From assembly GCF_030247185.1 (NCBI RefSeq), contig NC_080572.1, positions 91,961,435 to 92,025,434 on the forward strand: a stretch of DNA of 64,000 bases, read 5' to 3'. This DNA is from Malaya genurostris (Eukaryota; Arthropoda; Insecta; Diptera; Culicidae). Below, piece by piece: positions 14,061-25,275 of the stretch. Within the stretch, counting starts at the first letter, position 1. Each line of letters opens with the position of its first letter. The notes beneath the pieces are model-generated. The model saw only the letters and a program-made list of their open reading frames with translations. It ran no database searches and was not told where the DNA came from. The position numbers were made by a program, and so were the translations under genes.

Positions 14061-14839
14061 TAGGAATGTAATTAAATGAAATTCTCATCGGTTTAGTTTC
14101 TAAAATAAGGTATCATTTTTGGTTGAACGTTATGTTATGCAACCAACTTACGTCTCAAATTAGTTGAAATCAGCTGATGAACGGCTGAATGCAGGTTTGG
14201 AAACATATATTTTGCAAGAATCGACCAAAAACTGAACACGCAGAATGCAAACACCATTTCTTTCGAGACAAATGGTTTTATCCGGTTTTGCATTCGAAAT
14301 TGCTGCTTTGTTTTGTTCTTGTATTTTTTGATTTGCTCAAATTTTGAATATGCATTCTTTATGATCAAAAGAGATAATTTGAATCACAAGTTTGCCACTT
14401 TTAATCTAGTCTTACTTTTGAGAAGGGACTAAGAAAGAATCCCTTGAAAATTTTCAAAAATTTATATTTCTAAAACGGTGGATCCGATCGATTTGGTATC
14501 TGCTGCAATGTTTTAGGTTTATTTGGGTAATTTTTCTGTACAGGAAACGGACAATTGTCCATGTGAAAAAAGAACTTCAAATTCACACCACAAACTTCTA
14601 ACTTTTGCCATTGAGCTTAATTGACGGTAGCAGAAAAGCCAAATTGATGGAAAATGGACGTATAAATGCAAATGACATTTCAGTAATCGGAATGTATGGA
14701 ATACAAACTTTTCATAACCCGGTGAACGACGGGTATAAATAAACGATATAATAATAATAACTTTTCCATCTTTGAATTTGCCTGTCAATTTGTTACCTCG
14801 ATAACATTTGCCATTATTTTTCAAACTTTAGACTTCTTT
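14061..14839. other. No gene seen
   Basis: The stretch is AT-rich. The ORFs on the minus strand have no domain character. Confidence 0.4.
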
Positions 14840-15118
14840 TCTGTATTTGTATTTTCTGCACTTACCTCTATAATTTCTCTTCTTGCTGTACTCCAAATTT
14901 TATGAACCTGCTCCTGCACTTTTTAATCCACTACTTTCTGTACTTGTTTCTCTCATTTTTTTACTTGTTCTTGTACTTTCGGCATTTGTTCCTGCACTTT
15001 CTGTATTTTTCTCTACTTTTTGCACTTTCTTCACCTGTTACTGTATCTGCTACACTTTTTCCTGTACTTGCTCTTCTTATTTCTGTACCTGTAGCTGTGC
15101 CTGCGAACTTTGTACCAC
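14840..15118. repeat. Degenerate pyrimidine-rich minisatellite
   Basis: Motifs of the type CTGTACTTGTT, CTGCACTTTTT and CTGTATTTTTC recur every 15-25 bases with one strand almost purine-free. The two overlapping plus-strand ORFs here, leucine- and cysteine-rich, are products of this simple structure and not likely proteins. Confidence 0.55.
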
Positions 15119-15119
15119 T

Positions 15120-16883
15120 CATAAATTATCTTTCGATGGAAATTATTTGTAAGTCGGATTCAGAAGATCGTGGTCATGATTGCATGCGATCAGTGAAGTA
15201 GAATGGTATAAGTATTTTTCTCACTTCCTAATGTTCCGTCAAAACGAGTCATCTGACAATGATGGCAAGCAAAACACATCCCAAAATCGAAACAGCTTGT
15301 GAGCAAGGAAGTGAATCGTTTCGAAGAGGTAGAACATGTCGATGAGCTCTCAAATCTTGGTTTCATCCATGCGATTTCTTAAAAAGGGATGGTGCGAGTA
15401 TATCGGACGAAACGATTCATAGCCACCGCAACAATAACCGAAAATATTTTTTTTAATAAATATTTATTGGAATAAGAGTTAAAATTAAATTATTCAGATT
15501 TAAATTGGTGTTCAGCCACAAGTGACTTGTACGCTCTATTGTCTACATGATTTGGTTATTACCATGAAGACATCATTTGCTTCCGCAATTCTGTGATTTT
15601 TGTGTAGGGAAAATTGTAAACCTACTTGTATTGTATAAAACACCGAAAATAATTTGAAATTTCGATATACTCAGCCAAAACCGATGTTGAGAGAATATGC
15701 CCAAAAACCTATCGAATATGGATCGTGCTGGCCAATTGAAGACGTTCGGGACAAATGACTAACCGAACTTACAATTTGAAACAATTCACAAATTTTGGAG
15801 GTCGCTTTGAGAAACATACGCACAAAATTTCGTCCAAAGCTGCCTCCGTAGGTATCAAGACATTACTGATACTGAAAGTGAATGGATTTGCTATTAAGTC
15901 TAGTTGATCCAATGAAACAATATTTGAAACAAATCTCGCTTTCTAGCAACAGCGATTATGATCCTTTATACCTGATTATATTTGCATTTCACAATATTTT
16001 TATTTTCATTTATTGATTGAATGTGCTTTGTATAACACAACTGTGTCTGGGTTTATGTAATGAAGTTGAAGAAGTTCATTTTGTACCAACAGTTTATGAC
16101 TACAACTGATGATAAAAATCTTACTTTTCGGAAATAGATAAAGCTTATGCAAAATTTAACCCGAAAAATAACAAAAAATATCGTTTTAATTAAAATGGAA
16201 TTCTTTCATAAGGTTGAGAGTAAACGGTTTGCACATATCAACCCTGTTGACTTTGAATGAAGTTTCAACGCATAGTGAAATTAATAATGGTATCCATAGT
16301 GAAGATAGAAATTCATATATCTGAAATTCTAAGGAAACGCCTATACTTAATTGAACATGTGGTTGAAAATAAAGAAACACACGAATCAAGTAGGTAAAAT
16401 TTAAACACAAATCAGCTAGATTGGCGCCATACGATTTAATTAATAATCTAGTATTCATATTTTGCACTCCAGCGGGCAAGCATTGCACAACTCGATACGC
16501 ACCAAACAATCATCAAAGATCTAGCATGCATTGAGTGGAAAATTTCCCATTCCATACAGAACAATTTTCTAGATCTTCTTCATTTTCCGAATGGATTTTC
16601 CTTATGTAATATAGCCTAAAACCTCCGCATAAACAACACCTTTTGAACAAAAAAAATCATTTGTAGATCTGTCCACACATACCAGAGAACATTAGCTACA
16701 CACACTTTTTCCGCTATTATTTTATATATATATATAGATTATATCGTCGCGATCTAAAGCGTTTACCGTTTATAAATTCATTCTCAAAATTCGAGTTTCT
16801 ATCCGATTATCGTATGGCTTTACCCCTTGCTATAAGTTTCTGCACGACCTCAAAATAGACAGTTTTTTGCATATGAAACTATA
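15120..16883. other. No gene seen
   Basis: This is AT-rich sequence without recognisable repeats or coding regions. A TATATATATATA run occurs near 16725-16736. Confidence 0.4.
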
Positions 16884-17721
16884 GGGGAAGATGTTCAGTT
16901 GCCGGCAGTGTTTGGTCGACGGCACCCGCCGTAACTTTTGACAGAAAGCAGATAGTGCCATTCCGACAAATGTCATGTGTGTGTAATAGCAGTACGTTCT
17001 TTTTGTGCCGAATACTAAAGCAAACAGATGCTTGTACTTTTTGCTGCGTTTAAAACAAATTTAAATTGCGTGAAAATCAACACAAAAGTATTTTATGACA
17101 TTTTTAAAGTATCATAAATTGAAAAGCATCAATCGAAAAGGTGGGTGAGTTGAATATTTATGGGATGAAATCGATCTATTTCGTGATTTAATACCAGATG
17201 CTATCAAAATTTTCACAACCAAAGTTTTTTTCGTCATTTTCGAAATGTCTACCGATTTCGTTTACCGGAACCCCAAGGTGTTCGATTACCGGCATCCCAT
17301 TTTTTTAGACAAATCGCGAAAAATTGTCAATGATATGCAGAGATGTCAAGTCTGCAAACTTGTCTGAGCCAATGCGAAGCTATCATCAGACAATAAAGAC
17401 TTTGGTCCAAAACGCCTCCGAAAAGAATAAATTCCGTGTTTTCTTTGAATAATTGCAGTCTTTAAGTATAGATTTTTTCCATTATTAGCGAAATTTTTTG
17501 GGGTGCCGGTAACCGAACCCCTTTCTTGAAATGGCCAAAATTTATCGCTTTACTAAATTTATAATAAAATTTTTTAATCGATTCAATCAACTTAATTTCT
17601 TATTCAGTTGTTAGCTAGGGACTTTAGCTTTCCATCGATGTATATATGTCCGCATAATGTGCACTTAGTCAAAAGTTATAAGCGCAAAAGAAAAGGGTGC
17701 CGGTAACCGAACACTCTCCCC
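16884..17721. mobile_element. GGGGAAGATG-ended non-autonomous element, copy 1
   Basis: The element begins GGGGAAGATG just after TA (16882-16883) and ends CTCTCCCC just before TA (17722-17723), matching the TA target duplication of the Tc1/mariner superfamily. Inside, GGTGCCGGTAACCGAACA and diverged or inverted versions occur at about 16900, 17260, 17500 and 17696. There is no transposase frame. A second element with better matched ends lies at 58884-59762. Confidence 0.55.
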
Positions 17722-17764
17722 TACTGTTTTTATTTCGTGCATATTTTCCACTACTTCAGGTTAT

Positions 17765-18200
17765 TATAGAGGATTCTTCTTAATAGTGGCCCCATATTTT
17801 TCTATTGGGCGCAAATCCGGAGTGTTTCGGTCAATCGACATCATTCGCCTTACACCACTCTAGCACGTCCTTCGTGTAGTGGCATGATGCAAACTCCTAC
17901 CAGAAAATTCACCGAACCGCTGTGAGTGTCCAGGAGAGACAGAAACCGGTTTTAGAGATACATTTTCAAATGCACCAGTCCATTCAAGGTCAAATCATCA
18001 AAATTCGACAACTTCTGTGTTTGGAGGTCTAGAACATCACACTTATCCTTGGCTGCCATATATAGGTTCCCTGGACTTTGGTTGAAATGCGCCTTCCTGT
18101 ATGCCTCGTTATCCATTACGCAGCAGTGTGGTTTCATTTAGCTTCCGGGCACGACTTTTTGCGATCGTCCAGCACGAGTTCTGGTGTTTTTCACGTCAGG
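17765..18200 (-). pseudogene. ITmD37E-type transposase relic
   Basis: Minus-strand frames give a short run around the first catalytic region (VMDNEAYRKAHFNQSPGNLY). A frame-shifted run ASCHYTKDVLEWCKAND follows, corresponding to the sequence after the second catalytic Asp in the two other DD37E copies of this window. It is more decayed than either, with frameshifts and stops throughout, and no ends are visible. Function is lost. The assignment rests on these two motifs only. Confidence 0.65.
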
Positions 18201-18317
18201 AATTGTACAATTCCTGAATTTAAATTGTATTTGGTGTGAAGTGACAGATTCTTATCCTCAAAGTAGACGAAATCGTGGTTAGTTGACCAACAAGGCAAGT
18301 TGGCCGAGTGTCTTTTA

Positions 18318-19254
18318 CAGGGTCCGCCATGTAACATTTTTTTAAACATGCAATAAAACACAAACGGTTAAAAAAAACACAAACGGTTCATCCGATTTTA
18401 AAATTTTTATATTATTATATTTTAAAGTACAATCCTTCCGGTTAGTTGTGGAATATAATTTCATTTAAATGGCTGCCTCGGCTGGCCTTGCAGTACGCCA
18501 TACGGTCGGTCCAGTTTTCTAGTACATTTTCGATTGCATGCAGCTTTATTTCAGCTATGGCTGCACGAATGTTGTCCTTCAAGGCTTGAATTGTCTCTGG
18601 CTTGTCCACATATCACTTATCTTTGACAGCCCCCAAAGATAATAGTCTAACGGTGTCAAATCACAGCTCCGATGCGGCCAAACGACATCCGAATTTCGAC
18701 TGATAATTCGATCTCCAAGACTGTGCGCAGAATATCGATCGTAGCGTTGGCTGTGTGACACGGAGCGCCGTCTTGTTGGAACCAAATGGTGTCCAAGTCT
18801 TCCTCTTCAAGTAACGGAAAGAACCAAGCGCTAATCCTGGCGCGGTAGCGCTCGCCATTGACCGTAGCGGCGGCTCCTGCCTCATTTTCGAAGAAAAATG
18901 GCCCAATGATGCCGCTAGACCAAAATCCGCACCAAACCGTCACTCTCTTAGGGTGCATCGGCTTCTCCATGATAACGTTCGGGTTTTCCGTCCCCCAGAT
19001 GCGACAATTTTGCTTATTAACATACCCGCCGAGATGAAAATGTGCCTCATCCGAGAAGATCGCCAAAATCGATGTCTTCTTCAAGCTGATTTTAAAAGTA
19101 AAACTGCACTATTTTCACGCGTTCCTCAAGCATATACACAACCATTTTCGTTCAGCGGAAGGATAAAACTAAGTTTCTGTCAAATCAGAAGTGACATTAA
19201 GGTTACCAATGTCGAAATATCCGCTAGTTAAAACAAGTTAGATGGCGGACTCTG
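18318..19254 (-). mobile_element. DD41D (rosa-like) transposon, deleted
   Basis: The ends are CAGGGTCCGCCATGTAAC on the left and, on the other strand, CAGAGTCCGCCATCTAAC on the right, with TA on both sides (18316-18317 and 19255-19256). At 937 bp it is shorter than a complete element because the N-terminal DNA-binding region is missing. The transposase remnant lies at about 18590-19084 on the minus strand. Confidence 0.8.
18590..19084 (-). pseudogene. DD41D transposase, catalytic part only
   Basis: The catalytic core of a mariner-group transposase is readable: ILAIFSDEAHFHLGG with the first Asp, WFQQDGAPCHTANATI with the second, and CDLTPLDYYLWG with the third. The last lies in a different frame because of a small shift near 18710. 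Allowing for that shift the second and third Asp are 41 residues apart, which fits the DD41D group (rosa-like). The N-terminal DNA-binding half is absent, so neither DNA binding nor catalysis is expected. Confidence 0.75.
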
Positions 19255-19256
19255 TA

Positions 19257-20474
19257 TAAACTGTCTTTTATGTACAGTGGCGACATCTATAGTGATTTTG
19301 GTAGAGTGCGAGGTCCCATGTGCACCGACTTAATTTCAATGTAACGCGAATCAATTTACATAATATTTTCAAAAACGTGGTACCGCTGAAAAGGGTGTTC
19401 GAAACTTTATACAATGGTATAACGGTTTCCAGTGTAACCAATCTTATGTTTTTGTAAATCACGCCCAGTTCTCAGTTGTATATCATTCTCCTAGTGCAAC
19501 CGACCGTCGGTTTCTGGAAATTTTAGCGGACGGTTGTAAGATTTCAGATCATGATGGCTGTATAGATACCGATTTCAACAAGCCTATGCTCGTTTGGAAG
19601 CTACTATTGGGCCATTGATCAAGTTCGAAGATCAAGATTCCAGTTCCGGAGATATAATGGTATAAGTGACGTAAGCGACAAAACGCGTTGTTTTTTTACT
19701 GCTCAATTTTTTCAGAGATGGTTTAGTAGATTTTAACAAATCTAGACTCGTTTGAAAGTTACTACTGAACTTTGGATAAAGTTAAATAATAAAATGGTTG
19801 TCACTTTCAGTTCGGAATATATAACAGTATAACGGACGTAACCGACTAACCGCAAATATTTTTTTCAACTGAAATTTCTCAACGAATTTTGATAAACTTA
19901 GGCTTATTTGACTGAGACAATGTCAATTAAATTTTAAAGAATTATTGCGAGCATATCCGATTCGAGAGATGTAATCTTGCAAAAAAAAAATTCTCGGAGA
20001 TGAAAGATTAAATTTTGAAAGACTCGCTTGAAACCTATTATCAGGTTATTTGTTAAGCTCACAATACTAATGGCCGAGAATGGAGTCTTACAAATGATTA
20101 ATGAAATTATTTAAATGTGGAGAGAAATGCACTATCTCACCACTAGGTGGATTAAGTTCTGAGGACAGAGGGTCGCGTTTTGAGTTTTAAATTGACCACG
20201 TGGCTTGCTCGATTCCCTTTGCGCATCATATTTCTCTTGTACTCTCTCGTATGTGAGCAAACTGTACCGGGTTGCCAGCATACATTTTATTATTTTGCTG
20301 AGAAGTTTTATCACATAAATCTACCGTATGGGTTGGACATTACATGGATTCCAAAAAACAATGAAAAAATATTCAACTTTCACAAAGATTGAATGAAACA
20401 AAAAATGTTGTTATATACAATGAAACGTCTGTGTGTTTGGCAGCCTTGTCTAGCCAATTTTATTTCTCTCTCCT
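19257..20474. repeat. Diverged GT-family DNA
   Basis: Subrepeat pieces with TTCAGAGATGGTTTAG, CGTTTGAAAGTTACTACTG and GATATAATGGTATAAGTGAC occur between 19600 and 19910. The family terminus CTCACCACTAGGTGGATTAA is at 20135-20154. No gene is seen; the short ORFs at 20132-20392 lie in this repeat region. Confidence 0.5.
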
Positions 20475-20773
20475 TTTTGCCTTTCTCTATAGAAAGGTAT
20501 TAGAATTGCTGGAAAAACCGACTTTCGAACGGAGCCTCGGAGACCCATAGTGTTATATACCATTCGACTCAGTTCGACGAGATCGGAAAATGTCTGTGTG
20601 TATGTGTGTATGTGTGCACTTTTAGAAGATATTTGAACGCGCTCAATTTTCTCAGAGATCGGTTCAGCCCGATTTTAACAAACTTGGGCTCGTTTGAAAG
20701 CTACTATCGGGCCATTGATCAAGTTCGAAGACCAAATGGCTGTGACTTTTGGCTCCGGAGATATGATTGTATA

Positions 20774-21681
20774 CGAGGTCTGTTCAAAAAGTTCCCGGAA
20801 TTTTTTAATTGCGCGCGTTTGGAGAGTCCGGTGGTTAAATTTTTTTTTATTGTGTTGGTACATATGTCCCTAATGTATGGTGAAATTTTCAGCTGTATTC
20901 ATTGTTTACATTCTGTTTTGTAGCGGCTGGTGTAGACGTGTTTTTTTGAGCTCGGCGATTTTTGTTAGTTTAAACAATGGAAGAATTGAAGAGTCAAAGA
21001 ATTTGTATTTAATTTTGCGTGAAAAATGAAATAAAGTGTAACCAAGTGTGCGAAATGTTACAGAGAGCCTACGGAGAGTCTGCTATGAAAAAAACAAGTG
21101 TTTACGAGTGGTATAAGCGTTTCCAAGATGGCCGCGAAGACGTTGAAGACGACGAACGCTCCGGTCGACCCAGCACGTCAATAATCGATGAAAATGTGGG
21201 AAAAGTGGAAAAAATGATTATGGATGATCACCGAATCACTATTAGAGAAGTTGTTGATGAAGTTGGCATATCAGTTGGCTCATGCCATCATATTTTTTCA
21301 AATGTTTTGGGCATGAAACGAGTGGCAGCAAAATTCGTTCTGAAACTGCTGAATTTTGATCAAAAAAACAAACGCATTACCATGCCCCAACCTCCTTATT
21401 CACCAGATATCGCTCCGTGTGATTTTTTCCTGTTCCCAAAGTTGAAGTTGAAAGGACAGTGTTTTTCATCGATTGAAGAGATAAAGGCAGAATCGCTGAG
21501 AGTGCTACAGAGCATTACAAAAAGTGACTATCAGGGCTGTTTCGAAGACTGGAAAAAACGCTGGCATAAGTGTATTATATCTAGGGGGGATTACTTTGAA
21601 GGGGACCATATAGATGTAGACGAATAAATAAATATTTTTTTAGAAAAATGAGAATTCCGGGTACTTTTTGAACAGACCTCG
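20774..21681 (+). mobile_element. DD34D mariner, internally deleted
   Basis: The ends CGAGGTCTGTTCAAAAAGTT and its complement bound 908 bp, with TA on both sides (20772-20773 and 21682-21683). The neighbouring subrepeat at about 21840-21860 preserves the unoccupied site GATTGTATAAGTGACG, which confirms the insertion point exactly. It encodes the deleted transposase at 20977-21627. Confidence 0.9.
20977..21627 (+). pseudogene. Mariner transposase lacking catalytic centre
   Basis: The frame starts at the ATG at 20977 and has one nonsense codon (TAA, 21010-21012). It then stays open for 202 codons from 21019. It keeps a Mos1-like helix-turn-helix N-terminus (VCEMLQRAYGESAMKK), the WYKRFQDGRE and DDERSGRPSTS motifs and the second DNA-binding part through IREVVDEVGISVGS. 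At NFDQK it joins in frame to the C-terminal piece with SPDIAPCDFFLFPKLK, which carries the third catalytic Asp. The region with the first two Asp residues is gone. Without the nonsense codon it would encode a DNA-binding protein with no catalytic activity. A role as a repressor, as known for deleted P-element products, is only speculation. Confidence 0.85.
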
Positions 21682-22236
21682 TAAGTGACGTAACCGACAA
21701 AAAGCGTTGTATTTGAACGCGCTCAATTTTCTCAGAGATGACAGAACCGATTTTAACAAACTTGGGATCGTTTGAAAGCTACTGTCGGGCCATTGATCAA
21801 GTTCGAAGATCAAATGGCTGTGACTTTTGGTTCCGGAGATATGATTGTATAAGTGACGTAACCGACAAAAAGCGTTGTATTTGAACGCGCTCAATTTTCT
21901 CAGAGATGACTGAACCGATTTTAACAAACTTTTTTTGAAAATATCAACTTTCTGGGAAAAAAGTCCCAAAAAGTCGATATGCTCAAAAAAAAAAAATTTT
22001 TTTTTCGAGATGACACTAAATCTCGACGTTTCATGTAATTCTAAGCCTTTTGGCATCAAAAATTATTTTTCGATTTCGGTGGTGATTTTTCAAGATATAT
22101 GAAAAAGGACTGAGAAGGGTTTTTGCCTTTCTCTATAGAAAGGTATTAGAATTGCTGGAAAACCCGACTTTCGAACGGAGCCTCGGAGACCCATAGTGTT
22201 ATATACCATTCGACTCAGTTCGTCGAGATCGGAAAA

Positions 22237-22402
<166 letters not shown>

Positions 22403-22577
22403 TGTGTATGTGTGTATGTGTGTGCACTTTTCGAAGATATTTGAACGCGCTCAATTTTCTCAGAGATGGCTGAACCGATTTGAACAAACCTGGGCTCGTT
22501 TGAAAGCTACTGTCGGGACATTGATCAAGTTCGAAGATCAAATGGCTGTGACTTTTGGTTCCGGAGATATGATTGTA

Positions 22578-23889
22578 CAAGGTGAGATGAAAAAACTGCA
22601 ACAAAGTAAAACGCCATAATTTTTTCATTTTTTTTTAAATTTTATTGAATGAAAGCAAAAAATGTCGGAAATAACATCAAATTTGAGAATCGGTTTAGAT
22701 TTGTTCGAATTGGCCACCTTTGGCACGAACTATGGCCTTCAAACGGCCAATGAAACCATCACACGCTGCCCGAAAGTGGCTCTGCGGTATTTTGTCCCAT
22801 TCTCGGCGAAGCGCTTGCTTGAGATGATCGACACTTTGGTATTTTTTAGTGCCAACCTTGCTTTCCAAAATACCCCAGGCACAATAGTCCAACGGATTGG
22901 CATCCGGAGATTTTGGTGGCCATTGTGCGGTGGAAATGAAGCGAGGAACCTCATTTCTTAACCATTCTTGGGTGGCGCGTGCTGAGTGCGATGGTGCTGA
23001 GTCCTGTTGGAATGTCCAAGGTCTGCGGCCGAAATGTTTGCGTGCCCAGGGCTTCAGAACTCCCTCCAAAATATTTTCGCGATAGATTTGCGCATTTATT
23101 TTGACCCCACGGTCGATGAATACGAGCGGCGAGCAACCATCGGCTGTTATGGCGGCCCACACCATCACCATGGCCGGCTTTTGAGTTCTGGTGGCCAACC
23201 GAAGTTGCAAATTTTCAGCTGACCTCTCTGGCAAGTAAACACGATCATTTTGTTTGTTTACAAACTGCTGGATAACGAATGGTTTCTCATCGGAGAAAAC
23301 CAAATTCGGCAGTTCACCACTTTCGGCCAAGCGAAGCAACTCTTTAGCTTTTTCGAGTCTAACTTTTTTTTGCGCATCAGTAAGATCTTGCACTTTTTGG
23401 AACTTCAATGGCTTTAGTCCAAGCTCATTTTTCAATATTTGCCGAATGGCATATTGCGATATGTTCAGCTCACGAGCCATTTTTCGGCCACTGCGACGCG
23501 GATTTCGTTCAATTCGCTTCTTCACTTTTCGAACCATTTCTGCCGATGTTGCTGTTTTTTTTCGTCCACTTCCTTGACGTCGGGCTACGCTACCAGTATC
23601 ACGGTAACGAGCGATGGTACGAGACACAAAAGATTTATTCACTTTTAAATGCTGGAGGGCTCTAACGATAGCCACTTGTGGTTTTCCAGCCAAATGCAAA
23701 GCAATCACACTATCACACTTGAATTCCATCACAAATAACTTTTTTTCTGAAAAATTCCCACCAAAATGCTTTTGTGCGCTTGTAAATAATATAATGAGCT
23801 GTCACTAGAATAAATCTGACAGCTGTGGGACGAGCGGTTTAGAAATGGCAGCAGTCTGAAGTTGGTTGCAGTTTTTTCATCTCACCTTG
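22578..23889 (-). mobile_element. Complete DD37D (maT-like) transposon
   Basis: Terminal inverted repeats of about 24 bp start CAAGGTGAGATGAAAAAACT and match the complement at the right end apart from the innermost bases. TA flanks both sides (22576-22577 and 23890-23891), and neighbouring subrepeats show the empty site GATTGTATAAGTGACG. The 1312 bp element holds one open transposase gene on the minus strand with no break. This is the only element in the window that looks structurally autonomous. Confidence 0.92.
22695..23732 (-). CDS. DD37D transposase (maT-like), apparently intact
   Basis: This gene encodes a 345-residue cut-and-paste transposase that would bind the ends of its own element and move it into TA sites. 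Residues 1-110 form the paired helix-turn-helix DNA-binding region (a first helix set around KPQVAIVRAL and a second around SGRKMARELNISQYAIRQIL), separated by the basic linker RRQGSGRKK at 51-59, which may also serve as a nuclear signal. The catalytic acids are Asp148 in LVFSDEKPF, Asp244 in FQQDSAPSHSA and Asp282 in SPDANPLDYCAWG. The last two have 37 residues between them, defining the DD37D class. Length is normal for the family, with no frameshift or internal stop. Two Met codons stand at the start, and either could be used. It fills most of the element between the inverted ends. Whether it is active or transcribed cannot be told from sequence. Confidence 0.93.
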   Translation of the reverse strand: MMEFKCDSVIALHLAGKPQVAIVRALQHLKVNKSFVSRTIARYRDTGSVARRQGSGRKKTATSAEMVRKVKKRIERNPRRSGRKMARELNISQYAIRQILKNELGLKPLKFQKVQDLTDAQKKVRLEKAKELLRLAESGELPNLVFSDEKPFVIQQFVNKQNDRVYLPERSAENLQLRLATRTQKPAMVMVWAAITADGCSPLVFIDRGVKINAQIYRENILEGVLKPWARKHFGRRPWTFQQDSAPSHSARATQEWLRNEVPRFISTAQWPPKSPDANPLDYCAWGILESKVGTKKYQSVDHLKQALRREWDKIPQSHFRAACDGFIGRLKAIVRAKGGQFEQI

Positions 23890-24445
23890 TATAAGTGACG
23901 AAACCGACAAAAAGCGTTGTATTTGAACGCGCTCAATTTTCTCAGAGATGGCTGAACCGATTTTAACAAACTTGGGCTCGTTTGAAAGCTACTATCGGAC
24001 CATTGATCAAGTTCGAAGATCAAATGGCTGTGACTTTTAGTTCCGGAGATATGATTGTATAAGAGACGTAACCGACAAAAAGCGTTGTATTTGAACGCGC
24101 TCAATTTTCTCAGAGATGGCTGATCCGATTTTAACAAACTTGGGCTCGTTTGAAAGCTACTGTCGGGCCATTGATCAAGTTCGAAGATCAAATGGTTGTG
24201 ACTTTTGGTTCCTGATATATGATTGTATAAGTGACGTAACCGACAAAACACGTTGATTTTAACCGCTCTTATATATATAAGGGTGCCAAAATTTTGGGAT
24301 CACCTCTATTTTCGTTAAGTTCTAGTGCTCAAAAGTTTAAGCACCTCGAAAAAAGCCTTCATGCAAAATTTGACCTAAATCGGACATGCTTAAGGGGTGC
24401 TGCCCGGTGGTAAAGGTTTGACAATTTTCGATCTTGAAAAAGCAC

Positions 24446-24733
24446 CATAGGGGGGAGTACATGAAATTTCCAAAATCGAAAATTTTTTTTGATGCCGAAA
24501 CTCTTAAAACTGCATAAAACATCGAAATTTAGTGTCATCTCAAAAAAAATTTTTTTTGAAAGAATCAACTTTCTGGGACATATTTTCATATTTTTTCTAA
24601 GTCCCAAAAAGTCGATTTTTTCAAAAAATTTTTTTTTCGAGATGACACTAAATCTCGATGTTTCATGCAATTCTAAGCCTTTTGGCATCAAAAATTTTTT
24701 TTCGATTTCGAAAATTTCATGTACTCCCCCCTA
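24446..24733. repeat. Inverted repeat inside the GT-family copy
   Basis: The left arm with GGGGGGAGTACATGAAATTT and AGTGTCATCTCAAAAAAAA is mirrored by the right arm with TCGAGATGACACTAAATC and AAATTTCATGTACTCCCCCC. The arms are about 135 bp. A partial copy of the right arm is at 21950-22080. Confidence 0.75.
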
Positions 24734-25020
24734 TGGTGATATTTCAAGATATATGAAAATTTCACTAAGTGGACTAAGAAGGCTTTTTTTAGATTAGCAT
24801 CACTGTTCTTATACAAATAGGCATCGCAAATGTCAAGCAATAGTTTGGAAAAATGATGCTGACTGTGTGACATAAACACTGAAGCATGCTTTTGTGAACT
24901 ACTCGAATCAATCTGAATCAATCGGCGTCTAAAATTATTTTATAAATGTATGAAACATATTTTCATGAGACTGTTATGAAAGAAGAGAAAGGCATTATCA
25001 CACCACTAGGTGGATTAAGA

Positions 25021-25275
25021 AGGGTTTTTTTAGATTAGCATCACTGTTCTCATACAAATAGGCAACGAAAATGTCAAGCACTATTTTGGAAAACTGATGC
25101 TGACTGTGTGACATAAACACTGAAACATGCTTTTGTGAACTACTCGAATCAATCTGAATCAATTGGTGTCAGAATTAGTATCCAAAATTATTTAATAAAA
25201 GTATGAAAAATTTTTTCATTAGATTGTTATGAAAAAAGAGAAAGGTATTATTACACCACTAGGTGGATTAAAAGG
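25021..25275. repeat. Duplicated GT-family 3' end
   Basis: This is a near-repeat of 24780-25020. Both contain TTTTTTAGATTAGCATCACTG, GCTGACTGTGTGACATAAAC and the terminus ACACCACTAGGTGGATTAA. It shows the family's 3' portion duplicated in tandem. Confidence 0.75.

Larger units (their letters stand above)
20475..22095 (+). repeat. GT-family element, copy carrying a mariner
   Basis: The copy begins with the hairpin header CCTTTCTCTATAGAAAGG, then CATTCGACTCAGTTCGACGA, a short interrupted GT tract, and subrepeats of about 170 bp beginning ATTTGAACGCGCTCAATTTT. It is interrupted by the DD34D element at 20774-21681. Beyond that come a full subrepeat to about 21852 and a truncated one. Confidence 0.75.

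Noticed and set aside
21640..22059. 139-codon minus-strand ORF
   Set aside because: It is composed of tandem 170-bp subrepeats and repeats the same peptide; the similar ORF at 23877-24251 has the same origin.
22897..23808. Several plus-strand ORFs of 60-107 codons
   Set aside because: They are antisense shadows of the intact DD37D transposase.
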